DNA from: Oscillibacter sp.
GTDB lineage: Bacteria > Bacillota > Clostridia > Oscillospirales > Oscillospiraceae
Reading direction: 5' to 3'
DNA: 51,943 nucleotides
Assembly: GCA_022791875.1 (NCBI GenBank)
Contig: JAAVZX010000004.1
Coordinates: 1 to 51,943 of the forward strand
Shown: positions 40,714 to 48,552 of the stretch, in pieces
Layout of the letters: each line of letters starts with the position of its first letter
Position numbering within the stretch: the stretch's first letter is position 1
Notes under the pieces: model-generated
Databases searched by the model: none
What the model saw: only the letters and a program-made list of their open reading frames with translations
Told to the model about the DNA's origin: nothing
Program-made: the position numbers and the translations under genes

Positions 40714-42294
40714 CTATTTCCGGGTGTACAGAAGCCCCTCCCCGGCATAGATAAAATATGACTTCTCCACGCTCAGGCGGTCCCCCGGGTTCAGCGCCGC
40801 GGGCTCCCTCAGCGGCGCGCTGTTCAGACGCGTCACCGTCCGGCTCCCGCAGTCCGACACCCAATGCCGTCCCTCTTTCTCCTCGATCCGGAACTGCTGG
40901 GACGCGATCTTCCGTCCCGTATGAATCAGCTGGCACCGGCCCTGATCGCTCCCGACGGTAGCGGCCTTCCGCCGCCCCAGCGGAAACCAGTCCCATTTCA
41001 GATCCGCGCTCAACGGCTCGTACAGCAGCACGCCCAGCGTCTTCCCGGACGCATCCCGGATGACGATCCGGCCCCCCTCTTCCAGCTCCGTTTCCTCCCC
41101 GTTCCCGGAGAACATCCACCGCACCTCCGGCACCACCTCGTCCAGCTCTTCCTCGCGGCGCAGGGAGAACCGGGCCGTCTCCGTCTTCTGCCCCGGCGCG
41201 TCCCGGAACTCCAGCCTCCCCCTCTGGCTGTTCCAGCGGATGGTCCACTCATCCCGCAGCGTCAGATCCCGGATTTCTACCTCCCCGCTCTCCGGGTCCA
41301 GCAGCAGCGCCGTCTCCGGAATCCGCACATATCTCAGGAATTCCCCCGCCTCCGGGATGCTCTGCTCCCCCAGGGCGTGACAGACGAAGCGGCTGAAATC
41401 GTCGCCGGGGCCGGGATGGATCAAATCCAGGTCTTCCGCGTCCCGCACGGCCTGTATGACCGCCGCCTCCAGCGGCACCCACGTCCGCAGCTCGCTCATG
41501 CGCCCCAGAAGCAGCAGCTTGTCCAGCTGGTCCTCGTTCATGTTCAGCCGGATGCCCAGCGCCATCAGCTTCCAGCGCAGCGGCCCTTCCATATTCGGCC
41601 ACTTCCGCTGGTTCACACCGGACATGAAGGTCCACAGGGACGAGCACCAATGATGCTGGTCCGCAAAACGGGTCCAGAAGCTGTCCTTCTTATCCTTTTC
41701 GGCCTTGGCCTCTTCCTCGTTCAGAGACTTTTTCGCCCTTTTCACAGGCTTCTTCCCCTGCGCCTCTTCCCCCTCGTCCTCCCAGCGCACCATGCGCAGA
41801 TTTTTCCTGAGAAACTCGTCCAGATAGCCGTAAAAGTTCTGGTAAGCCGTCCGGTTCACCGCAGAATTCTGCTCAATGAACCGCATCAGCTGCTCTTCGT
41901 CCTCCACACTCTCCAGCATGTGATCCACATAGCCCGTCCCGAAGCAAGGCTCCCGCACAGGCAGCATCGCGATCTGCTCCTTGCAGAATTTCCACCGCTC
42001 CGCCGCCGGCTTCCCAGACCGCAGCGCATAAATATAAACGCAGTCCTCCGGAACCTTCGCATACAGCGCCGGATACTCCCCATAATCCTGAAGCAGCGCA
42101 TTCACACCCTCCAAATCATACCCGGCAGCAAACCCAATCCTGATAAACCCCTCCCTCTTCTGAGGCCGCACCCCCTTGCACCAGTTCCCCACCGTAGGCT
42201 CAGAAACCCCGCAAAGCGCAGCAAACCCCGCCTTCGAGCACCCCGTCTCCTCCAAAATCTCCCCCATCTTCCGCGCCCACGCCTCACGATCCAT
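40714..42294 (-). CDS. HTH-FHA protein, candidate phospho-Thr responsive regulator
   Basis: A 526-residue protein with a rare domain order. Residues ~5-45 form an XRE-like helix-turn-helix (SKAGFAALCGVSEPTVGNWC). The middle is long and helical with a Lys/Glu-rich charged linker (~175-205). Residues ~430-526 form an FHA domain: KAATVGSDQGRCQLIH, ASQQFRIEEKEGRHWVSDCG and TRLNSAPLREPAALNPGD, the usual loops around the phospho-Thr site. First gene of the operon with the Ser/Thr kinase. The inferred role is DNA binding switched by kinase phosphorylation. Start ATG 42294; promoter at 42320-42348. Confidence 0.78.
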   Translation of the reverse strand: MDREAWARKMGEILEETGCSKAGFAALCGVSEPTVGNWCKGVRPQKREGFIRIGFAAGYDLEGVNALLQDYGEYPALYAKVPEDCVYIYALRSGKPAAERWKFCKEQIAMLPVREPCFGTGYVDHMLESVEDEEQLMRFIEQNSAVNRTAYQNFYGYLDEFLRKNLRMVRWEDEGEEAQGKKPVKRAKKSLNEEEAKAEKDKKDSFWTRFADQHHWCSSLWTFMSGVNQRKWPNMEGPLRWKLMALGIRLNMNEDQLDKLLLLGRMSELRTWVPLEAAVIQAVRDAEDLDLIHPGPGDDFSRFVCHALGEQSIPEAGEFLRYVRIPETALLLDPESGEVEIRDLTLRDEWTIRWNSQRGRLEFRDAPGQKTETARFSLRREEELDEVVPEVRWMFSGNGEETELEEGGRIVIRDASGKTLGVLLYEPLSADLKWDWFPLGRRKAATVGSDQGRCQLIHTGRKIASQQFRIEEKEGRHWVSDCGSRTVTRLNSAPLREPAALNPGDRLSVEKSYFIYAGEGLLYTRK

Positions 42295-42319
42295 CTCCGC
42301 ACCCCCTCGTTATACGTAC

Positions 42320-42348
42320 ATTCTACCAATCCTTAACTTGAAAGTCAA
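42320..42348 (-). promoter_or_regulatory. Promoter of the HTH-FHA/kinase operon
   Basis: On the minus strand TTGACT (42343-42348) and TAGAAT (42320-42325) are 17 nt apart, 26 nt before the start codon. Confidence 0.75.
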
Positions 42349-42355
42349 CCCAAAC

Positions 42356-42537
42356 GGGGGGCTGCCAGCCGGGCTTCCGGCCTCCGGCGGCTTACTTTTC
42401 TTGAAAGAAAAGTAAGCAAAAGAACTTTTTAATACCGCTCTATGCTCTGGTGGGCGTTATAGCCTGTCACACGGTAACGCAGTGCAATGCAAGTGGGTCC
42501 TTCCATTGACATGGAAGGACCCACACATAACGTTAAA
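42356..42537 (+). repeat. Family A repeat, copy A6
   Basis: CCTCCGGCGG, the same 13-bp hairpin as A1 (GCTTACTTTTCTT 42390-42402, complement 42405-42417), core with CTGGTGGGC and CACACGGTAAC, and a 14-bp hairpin (GTGGGTCCTTCCAT 42493-42506, complement 42511-42524). Compared with A1 one A-T pair of that stem is T-A. There is no U-run here. It fills most of the 42349-42617 gap. Confidence 0.85.
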
Positions 42538-42617
42538 TACACCTGAAATATACCCTCACTTTTGAGCCTAATATGGGGTTACAGCAAAGCCAAATACAAA
42601 GAAGGGAAGGATACACA

Positions 42618-43895
42618 ATGAAAAAAAACATTTCCACCATCCTTGCCGTGATCCTGATCGCCGCCCTCTTCCAGTTCCCCGCCTCCGCCGCCGGGACAAA
42701 CCCCTGCATGAACAATTGGGCTACAACCCAGGTAGGCTTCTCCGCTTTCAAGCAGGCCCACGCCGCCGAATTCACTTCAACCCCGACCGTGTGCCTGATC
42801 GACTCCGGCATGGACCTGAGTATCCTCCAGGAGTACGAACACGTTAACCTACTCTCTTCCTGGGACTTCACTGACAACGACTCTAACGTCGCGCCCGAGG
42901 CAGGCGACACCCACGGCACCGCAACGCTGTCCGTCCTCTGCGGAGCTACAGCCGCAGCGGGTGTCCGTATCAATCTGCTTGCCCTAAAGGTGAAAAACGC
43001 CGGCCCCGTCAGCGACGAGAACCTTGTTGCCGCGATCAATACTGCGGTCACTAAATATCCCGGAAGCGTGATCTCCATGTCTATCTCCGGCGTTTTGCCA
43101 ACATGCCAGGTCGGTGCTGAGGACCAGCTTTGCGCCGCAATCCGAAATGCTGTGAAAACCAACACAGTCCTGGTTGCCAGCGGTAACGAGGGACTGGACG
43201 ACTGCCGCGTCTGCCCTACGCACTCATCTGCCATCAGTGGATATATCTCCGTCGGAAGCACCGACCGTTCCGGGGCTATGGCTTCGTTCAGCAACTCCGC
43301 GGAGCTGCTTCTTCCCGGCGTTGACATCCCTGTTGTGGTCCAGCACGTGAACAACCAAAATGTACATTCTCTGCGCGAGGGCACATCCTACAGCTGCCCT
43401 CTTGCTGCGGCTTCTGCCGCCTGCCTGCTGGCCCGCGGTCCGATGAGTCCCGCGGAGGTTGAATCCGCTTTGAAGTCCGCTGTTAAAGACGGTGTGTTCA
43501 GCCTGAACAACCTCTCCGCCTCCAGCGGCAACAACGGCGGCTCTGACAACGATACCCCCAGCAATGGCGGCAATACTCCCAGCGGAGGCGATACCACCGG
43601 CACTAACACCGCCTGTGGGCTCCGGATCAGCGATGTACGCGTCGACCAGGACGGAAACCGGGTACGCTTCAGCATGATCGTCAGCGACTTTGATCCAAGC
43701 CAGGCAGACCTCGTACGCCCTGGGGTATTCACCTCCGGAAGCCAGGCTCCCGATATTGTCGAGTCCAGCGTATCTGTTAACGGTGGCCGCATGGATTTCA
43801 GCATGACCATCAAGAAAAACGAAACCAATACTGAATATTATTTGTTCGCCACTCTGGGCGACTGCACGATTGAAACAGGGCGCTCCAGCTTCTAA
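42618..43895 (+). CDS. Secreted subtilisin-like serine protease (S8)
   Basis: A 425-residue exported protein. Signal peptide at 1-25 (KKNISTILAVILIAALFQFP, then ASAAG). The S8 domain holds the triad Asp62 (VCLIDSGMD), His99 (GDTHGTATLSV) and Ser257 (GTSYSCP), plus the oxyanion Asn190 (ASGNEG). A Ser/Gly/Asn/Asp/Thr-rich linker (about 305-335) leads to a C-terminal beta-rich domain of about 95 residues that I do not recognise. Several Cys pairs suggest disulfides. Start ATG 42618 follows AGGGAAGG. There is no propeptide of usual length, as the catalytic Asp is only about 37 residues after the signal peptide. Confidence 0.88.
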   Translation: MKKNISTILAVILIAALFQFPASAAGTNPCMNNWATTQVGFSAFKQAHAAEFTSTPTVCLIDSGMDLSILQEYEHVNLLSSWDFTDNDSNVAPEAGDTHGTATLSVLCGATAAAGVRINLLALKVKNAGPVSDENLVAAINTAVTKYPGSVISMSISGVLPTCQVGAEDQLCAAIRNAVKTNTVLVASGNEGLDDCRVCPTHSSAISGYISVGSTDRSGAMASFSNSAELLLPGVDIPVVVQHVNNQNVHSLREGTSYSCPLAAASAACLLARGPMSPAEVESALKSAVKDGVFSLNNLSASSGNNGGSDNDTPSNGGNTPSGGDTTGTNTACGLRISDVRVDQDGNRVRFSMIVSDFDPSQADLVRPGVFTSGSQAPDIVESSVSVNGGRMDFSMTIKKNETNTEYYLFATLGDCTIETGRSSF

Positions 43896-43897
43896 AA

Positions 43898-44045
43898 AAA
43901 CTGTGGGGCATACCAGCAAGGTATGCCCCACCCGCAGGCACGCGGTTCCGGCGCAACAGGCTTTAACGCCCACCAGATTCGCGTCGAGTTAAAGCTCTTT
44001 TCGGTTCCTTTTCTCTCAAGAAAAGGAACCCGCCGGAGGCCCCCG
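43898..44045 (-). repeat. Family A repeat, copy A7
   Basis: Read on the minus strand: CCTCCGGCGG, a 12-bp hairpin (GGTTCCTTTTCT, plus 44003-44014 with 44019-44030), core with TTAACTCGACGCGAATCTGG, then a 12-bp hairpin (GTGGGGCATACC 43903-43914, complement 43920-43931) and AGTTTTTTT. It begins about 10 nt after the stop of the minus-strand gene fragment and ends just at the protease stop codon. Confidence 0.85.
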
Positions 44046-44055
44046 CATCCCCTCA

Positions 44056-44222
44056 TCAGGGGTTAAAGATTTTAGCGATGAATTTGTAGTACAGGCCGTT
44101 GCTGTAGGGTGCGTCGGGGAGGCTGACTACTAAGTAGGCGGGGCTTAACTTGGTGTCGTTGGGGACGGAGTAATAGTCGGGGGCAGTGACGGAGATGCTT
44201 CTGTTTTCTGGTGTGCACACCC
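44056..44222 (-). pseudogene. Truncated 3' end of an unrecognised gene
   Basis: A minus-strand frame, ending at TGA 44056-44058, reads like real coding sequence: KWVCTPENRSISVTAPDYY, then SVPNDTKLSPAYLVVSLPDA and PYSNGLYYKFIAKIFNP. It has no start, and its upstream end runs into the ribosome site of the BclA-like gene on the other strand. It seems to be the C-terminal end of a lost surface or secreted protein. A family A repeat follows its stop directly, as would fit an original gene 3' end. Confidence 0.45.
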
Positions 44223-44243
44223 ACTTAGAAAGGAGATTCTTTT

Positions 44244-44998
44244 ATGTCTCTGCCCAGCTTTCCCAATGTTGACCCGCCCATCCATCGGGAAGACGCAGTC
44301 AATCAGATTCTTTCCTCCATTGCGATGGAGGAGTTAGGAATGAGCCATATCCTGAACGCCGAGGGCGAGAAGCTGCAATATATCCTTGGCCCGGCCTCAG
44401 CGGTCCCGCCGCTACCGTGAAAGACGTGCTGGACGCCAATGGGAGTGTCAAGGACCTGCTGGAAACCACCGTGCAGAACCAGCTCCTCCTGAAATCCAAG
44501 ATGCAGTGCGCGCTGGATGCCACCCCTGCACAGGGTCCCGCTGGTCCCACCGTCCCTACGGGCCCCACCGGTCCCAACATCACAGCCACCTCCGCCTTTG
44601 CTGCAAATACCACTGGGGGCACCATCCTCCCCGATCCATTGGGCACCAGTCTATCAGGTATCACGGTGCCGCTGCCGAATGTCGGGCAGAGGTCCACAGA
44701 TATTGGCTTCGATAAAGCCAGCAGCGAGTTTATTGTGCAAAAAGACGGATACTACCAGATTTCCTATCACTTCAATCCCTCCACAGCGGTGACAGGCGCT
44801 GCTCAGATCGTAATCAACAATGAAATCAATAAAGCCTCCATCATGACTCCGCAGCTGGCCGCAACCCACTTCTCCAGCACGATCCTGGTGCCGCTGCGCA
44901 AGGGCGACAGAGTCTCCCTGCGGGTGATCAGCGCCACGCCGGTCGTGCTGCCGGCTAAGTCTGCCGGGGCCTCCCTGTTCATGCTCCGCCTGGGCTAA
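44244..44998 (+). pseudogene. BclA-like collagen-repeat spore-surface protein, frameshifted
   Basis: The N-terminal frame from ATG 44244 (AAAGGAG upstream) reads [40 protein letters not shown] and then stops at about 44419 after a change near 44400. The -1 frame carries on with [20 protein letters not shown], a short collagen-like piece (GPAGPTVPTGPTGPN) and a C-terminal beta domain of about 130 residues ending SLFMLRLG, like the trimeric C-terminal domain of BclA. One missing base near 44400 explains the break. Proteins of this kind decorate the exosporium or spore surface of clostridia. The ORF from GTG 44417 has no ribosome site of its own. Confidence 0.7.
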
Positions 44999-45090
44999 GG
45001 TATCGGCTTTGGAAAAACGAAACCCGCATAAACCACAAAAGTGAAGCCACAAAAATATAATAGAGGACACCTGAAGAAGAAAAGAAATCG

Positions 45091-45124
45091 CCGGAACCTG
45101 CTGTATCGCAACAGGTTCCGGCAC
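45091..45124 (+). terminator. Perfect hairpin after the BclA-like gene
   Basis: GCCGGAACCTG pairs with CAGGTTCCGGC over 11 bp, but followed only by ACTAAAATG, so termination without a U-run is uncertain. Confidence 0.45.
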
Positions 45125-45247
45125 TAAAATGAGGCATCCATTTCAAATCCGGGCGGTAATTCCAAAACTCATACTCCCTACTTTGCATCGTTGTTTTGTA
45201 GGGATATATGAATTCTACAGAAAAAATTATGGGAAGTAAAATCATTT

Positions 45248-45286
45248 AGAGGGACTGCATTTTAAGCCAGTCCCTCTTGCTTTTTT
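45248..45286 (+). terminator. Intrinsic terminator
   Basis: AGAGGGACTG (45248-45257) pairs with CAGTCCCTCT (45268-45277) and is followed by TTGCTTTTTT. The 44999-45328 stretch has no gene and turns more AT-rich here; it marks the left edge of the mobile-element region. Confidence 0.7.
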
Positions 45287-45328
45287 CTATAATTTTTTCT
45301 GGACATAGATTGGACTAGGAGGAGTTTC

Positions 45329-45442
45329 TCATAAACCCATGATCCAGAACGGGCCTCCCACTCGTTTGCTGGCCTCATTCAGAATGATGGACAGCTCCCA
45401 CAGCTTCTCGCTCCGACGGCAGCTGGCATGGTCAGCCGCCAA
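45329..45442 (-). CDS. 37-codon possible small gene behind parB
   Basis: From a TTG at 45442, three bases after the ParB stop, a frame reads MAADHASCRRSEKLWELSII and LNEASKRVGGPFWIMGL. The texture (SEKLWELSIILNEASKR) looks like genuine protein, and I recall similar short endings in mobile elements. The start and ribosome site (GGACGG) are weak, so it may also be the 3' end of a longer gene joined to parB by a mutation. Confidence 0.3.
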   Translation of the reverse strand: MAADHASCRRSEKLWELSIILNEASKRVGGPFWIMGL

Positions 45443-45445
45443 AAT

Positions 45446-46279
45446 CTATCCGTCCTGCACACCCTGAAGGACAATGAAGCGTCCGCTGTATTCCAAAATA
45501 AAGGCTTCCGGCGACTGCCTGCAATCTTTGGTAGGGTCCTTCAGGTCCGCAACGCTCTCCAAAAATTCCGCCTTCTGCTGCCGGGACGATTTCGCATGTC
45601 CCGGAGCGGCGCGTACCTCTGTGGGCTGATACTCATCTAAGGATCGAATCTGACTGGAGGCCAGCAAGATACCGGCGGTTTTCTGCTTACCGGGTTCCAT
45701 GCGTGAGAGTTTCATGGCGTTGCTCTGATTGAGCTTATAATTGGGAAAATAACGAAAGACTTCCCATGTATCTTCCGTCAGGCCATTCATCATTTGAATG
45801 GTTCGTTCTATCGTCCGGGGCGATACGCCCAGCTTGCCGGCGGTGTCCTGAGAGAAGGGTTTCAACGTCGCCGACATTTTGTCGCTGACATTGTTCCCAA
45901 GCGCCCGGTTCATTCCTGCCGCCTGCGCCTGTCCGGCTTTGGTTTCCGGGTGGAGGGATTCGTAAATCGCTTTCCGGCTCTCCAACAGTTCCCCGTACTC
46001 TATCACAAACAGTTCAGTACGCACAACATTCTCGTCAATTTCGGCCAGTTCCGTTTGCAAGACATCAAGGGTGCAGACGTTACACTCGATCTCCGTCCAG
46101 CCCAGCATTTTGGCGGCTTCCAGACGGTGCAGGCCTGCAACGAGGGTATGTTCCTGGTCAATGGTAATGGGGTTGAGCAGGCCAATCGCAGAAATACTCC
46201 GAGCCAATTCGTTGATCCCGTCCAGATTGACCGGACGCCGCCCAGGGTTTATTTTGATCTCACTGATCGCAACTTTCAT
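45446..46279 (-). CDS. ParB/RepB/Spo0J family partition protein
   Basis: A 277-residue protein. The N-terminal ParB domain has the conserved ISEIKINPGRRPV start and LVAGLHRLEAAKMLGWTEIE, the nucleotide- and DNA-clamp motif. The middle holds a helix-turn-helix (DTAGKLGVSPRTIERTIQMM). It would bind parS-like sites and help maintain or regulate a mobile element; no ParA gene is adjacent, as is common for ParB-like proteins of conjugative and mobilizable elements. Start ATG 46279 is about 50 codons upstream of the first conserved motif at the expected place. Confidence 0.85.
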   Translation of the reverse strand: MKVAISEIKINPGRRPVNLDGINELARSISAIGLLNPITIDQEHTLVAGLHRLEAAKMLGWTEIECNVCTLDVLQTELAEIDENVVRTELFVIEYGELLESRKAIYESLHPETKAGQAQAAGMNRALGNNVSDKMSATLKPFSQDTAGKLGVSPRTIERTIQMMNGLTEDTWEVFRYFPNYKLNQSNAMKLSRMEPGKQKTAGILLASSQIRSLDEYQPTEVRAAPGHAKSSRQQKAEFLESVADLKDPTKDCRQSPEAFILEYSGRFIVLQGVQDG

Positions 46280-46291
46280 GATCGCTCCCCC

Positions 46292-46501
46292 TTATCTCCG
46301 CTTCTGCCAAACGAGGTCATAACCGAGAGCGTCAGCCAGTTCGACAGCTTCTTTGCAGCGCAGAGACTCCCGGCGCAGCTTATCGGAGAGGTTGGGGACA
46401 CTGGGACTCCAATCATACTGTTCGGCCAGCTTTTCCACCAGCTCGCTCATGATGAAGCCCTCCCGGACAATGTAGGCTTTGATTTCATTCCTGATATTCA
46501 T
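46292..46501 (-). CDS. Small DUF6471-like protein, copy 1
   Basis: A 69-residue protein, MNIRNEIKAYIVREGFIM, ELVEKLAEQYDWSPSVPNLS and a final helix ELADALGYDLVWQKRR. The layout of four short helices resembles a small DNA-binding helix-turn-helix domain common on clostridial mobile elements (DUF6471-like); function unknown. A paralogue is encoded on the other strand at 50269-50484. Start ATG 46501 follows GGAG by 9 nt. It lies 12 nt upstream of parB in the same operon. Confidence 0.65.
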   Translation of the reverse strand: MNIRNEIKAYIVREGFIMSELVEKLAEQYDWSPSVPNLSDKLRRESLRCKEAVELADALGYDLVWQKRR

Positions 46502-46706
46502 AAAAATCGTTCTCCATTTCAAAATTGTATTCGCCATCCGGCGTAAGATTAGAAAGCACTCCTATCGGCCTGGGCGGCTGTTCACAATGCCCAGGCCATA
46601 GGAGCGCATATCGAATTTCAGCGTTCAGCGTGAGGTCATCTACAATCATGAAAAACCAGCAGGGGACAACGTACCGTGTTCGTTGATCGGCGTTGCGTGT
46701 TTTCAC
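46485..46706 (-). CDS. Doubtful 73-codon frame upstream of the small DUF6471-like gene
   Basis: A GTG-started frame ending EYNFEMENDFYEYQE overlaps the next gene by 17 nt and contains that gene's ribosome site. It has mild coding texture (LTLNAEIRYALLWPGHCEQP), but no ribosome site and no recognisable family. It is probably a remnant or the 3' end of a degraded gene. Confidence 0.2.
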   Translation of the reverse strand: MKTRNADQRTRYVVPCWFFMIVDDLTLNAEIRYALLWPGHCEQPPRPIGVLSNLTPDGEYNFEMENDFYEYQE

Positions 46707-46808
46707 GATAAACTGTTACGCTGGTGCTATTTTGTTCGCTGATTTCACATGGATTGAAATTCACAGAACAAAAAGGGGACCTGCCATATGGCAAGCCCCC
46801 GTAATGGG

Positions 46809-46895
46809 TTATGCGCTTTTTTCCTGTTCTGACTGCTTCTGCTTGTCCCGTTCGCGCTGGCGTCTGCTGCGCTCACGGTAGGGCACGCTATTAAA
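46809..46895 (-). pseudogene. Basic C-terminal tail of a lost minus-strand gene
   Basis: A minus-strand frame ends RERSRRQRERDKQKQSEQEK-SA and stop at 46809. The reading can be extended only to about 46895, where it runs into an XRE gene fragment on the other strand. It is a short, Arg/Lys/Gln-rich tail like those ending small proteins of conjugative elements. Confidence 0.3.
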
Positions 46896-47092
46896 GAGAG
46901 TCTAAAACGGAAAGAACTAACTCAAGATGTATTAAGTAGTCTTGCCGGCTTAGACAGAACTCATTACAGCAAGATTGAAAGAGGCTTGCGGAGTCCGAAC
47001 ATTGACTCCCTTTTTAAAATTTTGGCGGCACTGGATATCAAACCACATGAGCTGATGATTGAAATTGAAAGATATGTTTCCCACAAAGAATA
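46875..47092 (+). pseudogene. XRE-type helix-turn-helix gene lacking its 5' end
   Basis: The frame GHAIKESLKRKELTQDVLSS, LAGLDRTHYSKIERGLRSPN, IDSLFKILAALDIKPHELM ends at TAA 47092. It is a full helix-turn-helix repressor of the Cro/C1 type, but no start codon or ribosome site precedes it; the sequence just upstream belongs to a frame on the other strand. The base composition is markedly AT-rich compared with the flanks. A recombination joint near 46875-46890 is the likely cause. Confidence 0.6.
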
Positions 47093-47159
47093 ATTGCCGG
47101 GCAGTTCAAAGATTGTTCCGGTTTTTTCAGGCATAAAAAAGGCGGGTAGAAGAAATGCA

Positions 47160-47437
47160 CTGACCCAGTAAAAACGGACAAAAGACAAAACGCCCCCTGT
47201 GTAGGATAATAACTACACAGGGGGTTGTAATTTATGGCAAGGAAATATCAACACACAATGGAGCTATTGCCGCAAATCAAAGAGAAGTTGGCAAAGGGAA
47301 TGACACAGAAAGAGGTAGAGAATGCCCTTGGCCTGACAGGAAGCAGACCAATACATCATTTGTTAAGCCGAGAATGGAGGGGGAATCCAAGGGGGAAGAC
47401 CTCCACTCTTGGCACACGACTTTCGGAGAAAGTCTAG
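47160..47437 (+). mobile_element. IS150/IS3-like insertion sequence remnant (5' end and orfA start)
   Basis: TGACCCAGTAAAAACGGACA (47161-47180) looks like an IS3-family end. It is followed by a perfect 12-bp hairpin (CCCCCTGTGTAG 47193-47204, complement 47213-47224), and an ATG at 47234 that encodes a helix-turn-helix start, MARKYQHTMELLPQIKEKLA, MTQKEVENALGLTGSRPIHH. After SREWRGN the protein loses its family look and stops at 47437. No transposase catalytic part is present. Confidence 0.5.
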
Positions 47438-47442
47438 CGTGT

Positions 47443-47581
47443 TATACCTTTTGTCCCGGCTGGCGCGGGAAAGGGGCGGCGCGGTCTGGCGCAGACACTT
47501 TCCCGCACCAGGAAATCATGCGGCAAGATGGAGCGGCAGCAACCATCCCGCCGCCTGATTTTGGGATGGACAAAAGGTATA
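47443..47581. repeat. 139-nt nested inverted-repeat element
   Basis: The outer arms are a perfect 14-bp inverted repeat, TATACCTTTTGTCC (47443-47456) and GGACAAAAGGTATA (47568-47581). Inside are a 12-bp hairpin with one mismatch (GGCGCGGGAAAG 47462-47473, CTTTCCCGCACC 47498-47509) and a second stem, CCATCCC (47543-47549) with GGGATGG (47563-47569), which overlaps the outer arm by two bases. It could be a structured RNA, a MITE or a DNA site of the mobile element. The remainder of 47093-47622 holds the IS remnant only. Confidence 0.6.
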
Positions 47582-47622
47582 TACAGCCCCCGTCCCTCGT
47601 CTCCCGTCCCGCCGCAGCGAAA

Positions 47623-48328
47623 TCAACGTGGCAGCTTGCTCCGCAGATTGTTCAGTGCGGCCCGCTCCGTGGTCAGCTCTGACATCATCTTATCTATGAT
47701 TTCCTTTGTCGCCGCTTTCGCTGGTTCCAGATTTGAACCAGTCGTTTGTTTCAATTCCCGCAGGATAGCCATAAACGTATTTTGCATTTTGGTCAGTTCT
47801 ACCTGATGGGGAGGCACTTTTGATAAATTGAAGGCTTGGACCGCTTCTTTCGCCGCTACGCTCTGTTCTGGCTCATTCCGTCCAATGCCTAAAAGAATAT
47901 CGCTCATAGAACTGAGAAATTGATTTTGCACAGCAACTCCAGCGGCAAAGGCGTCATCCAGATACTGCGCGATCATAGCAGTCATCACAGCGAATCGAGG
48001 ATGTTCCAGTAAGCGGTTGACCACATCGGCGTTGACTTGTATAGAGGTTCCGAGCTGCCTGAGCGGACAGGCCCAGTTCAGCAATGTCGTAATTCTTCCT
48101 GTCTGGGATGCTAGTCAGGCCAAGCAGGAAGTCAGTGGAGACATTGAATTCCCGCGCCAGGGCGGTCAGCACATCGTCACCGATTTTCTGCGTCTGGCCT
48201 TTTTCCATGCGCCCCAGCGTGGTGGCGTTGACACCGACTTTCACCGCCAGTTCTTCTATAGTCAGCCCCGCGCCTTCCCGCAGTTCGGTGATTCGTTCTC
48301 CGGTTGTGCCAGGGAGATGTTCAGCCAT
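47623..48328 (-). pseudogene. XRE-type regulator with long helical C-terminus, frameshifted
   Basis: From ATG 48328 (AGGAGG, 8 nt) the protein reads TGERITELREGAGLTIEELA, VNATTLGRMEKG (helix-turn-helix) and DIAELGLSAQAARNLYT, then meets a frame change near 48037 and stops at 47954. The other frame carries on exactly where expected with VNADVVNRLLEHPRFAVMTA and a long helical tail ending NNLRSKLPR at 47623. XRE proteins of this shape are common regulators of clostridial mobile elements. One surplus base, or two missing ones, accounts for the break. Confidence 0.7.
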
Positions 48329-48552
48329 GAGGGTGTCCTCCTGTCGTTTTTTCCATTTTACCACAGAATCCAGTGGATAGATAGCAAATCCTGTCGATTT
48401 CAAAGCGGCCCGGTAGACTGCGTTTTTGCAGGTTTTCCGGGCCGCTTTTGTTTTCTCATGCAAATATGCCGGATTTGAGGTCTATAGCCAAATTTTTTGT
48501 ATATTAAGGCAGGCAAATCAGACAGCCAAAAAATTTGAAGGAGGAAGCCGTT

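Noticed and set aside
14585..44045. Family A copies as ordinary transcription terminators only
   Set aside because: The second hairpin does act like a terminator, but the conserved head, first hairpin and 20-nt core, and copies in the 5' regions of opposite-strand genes, go beyond what terminators need.
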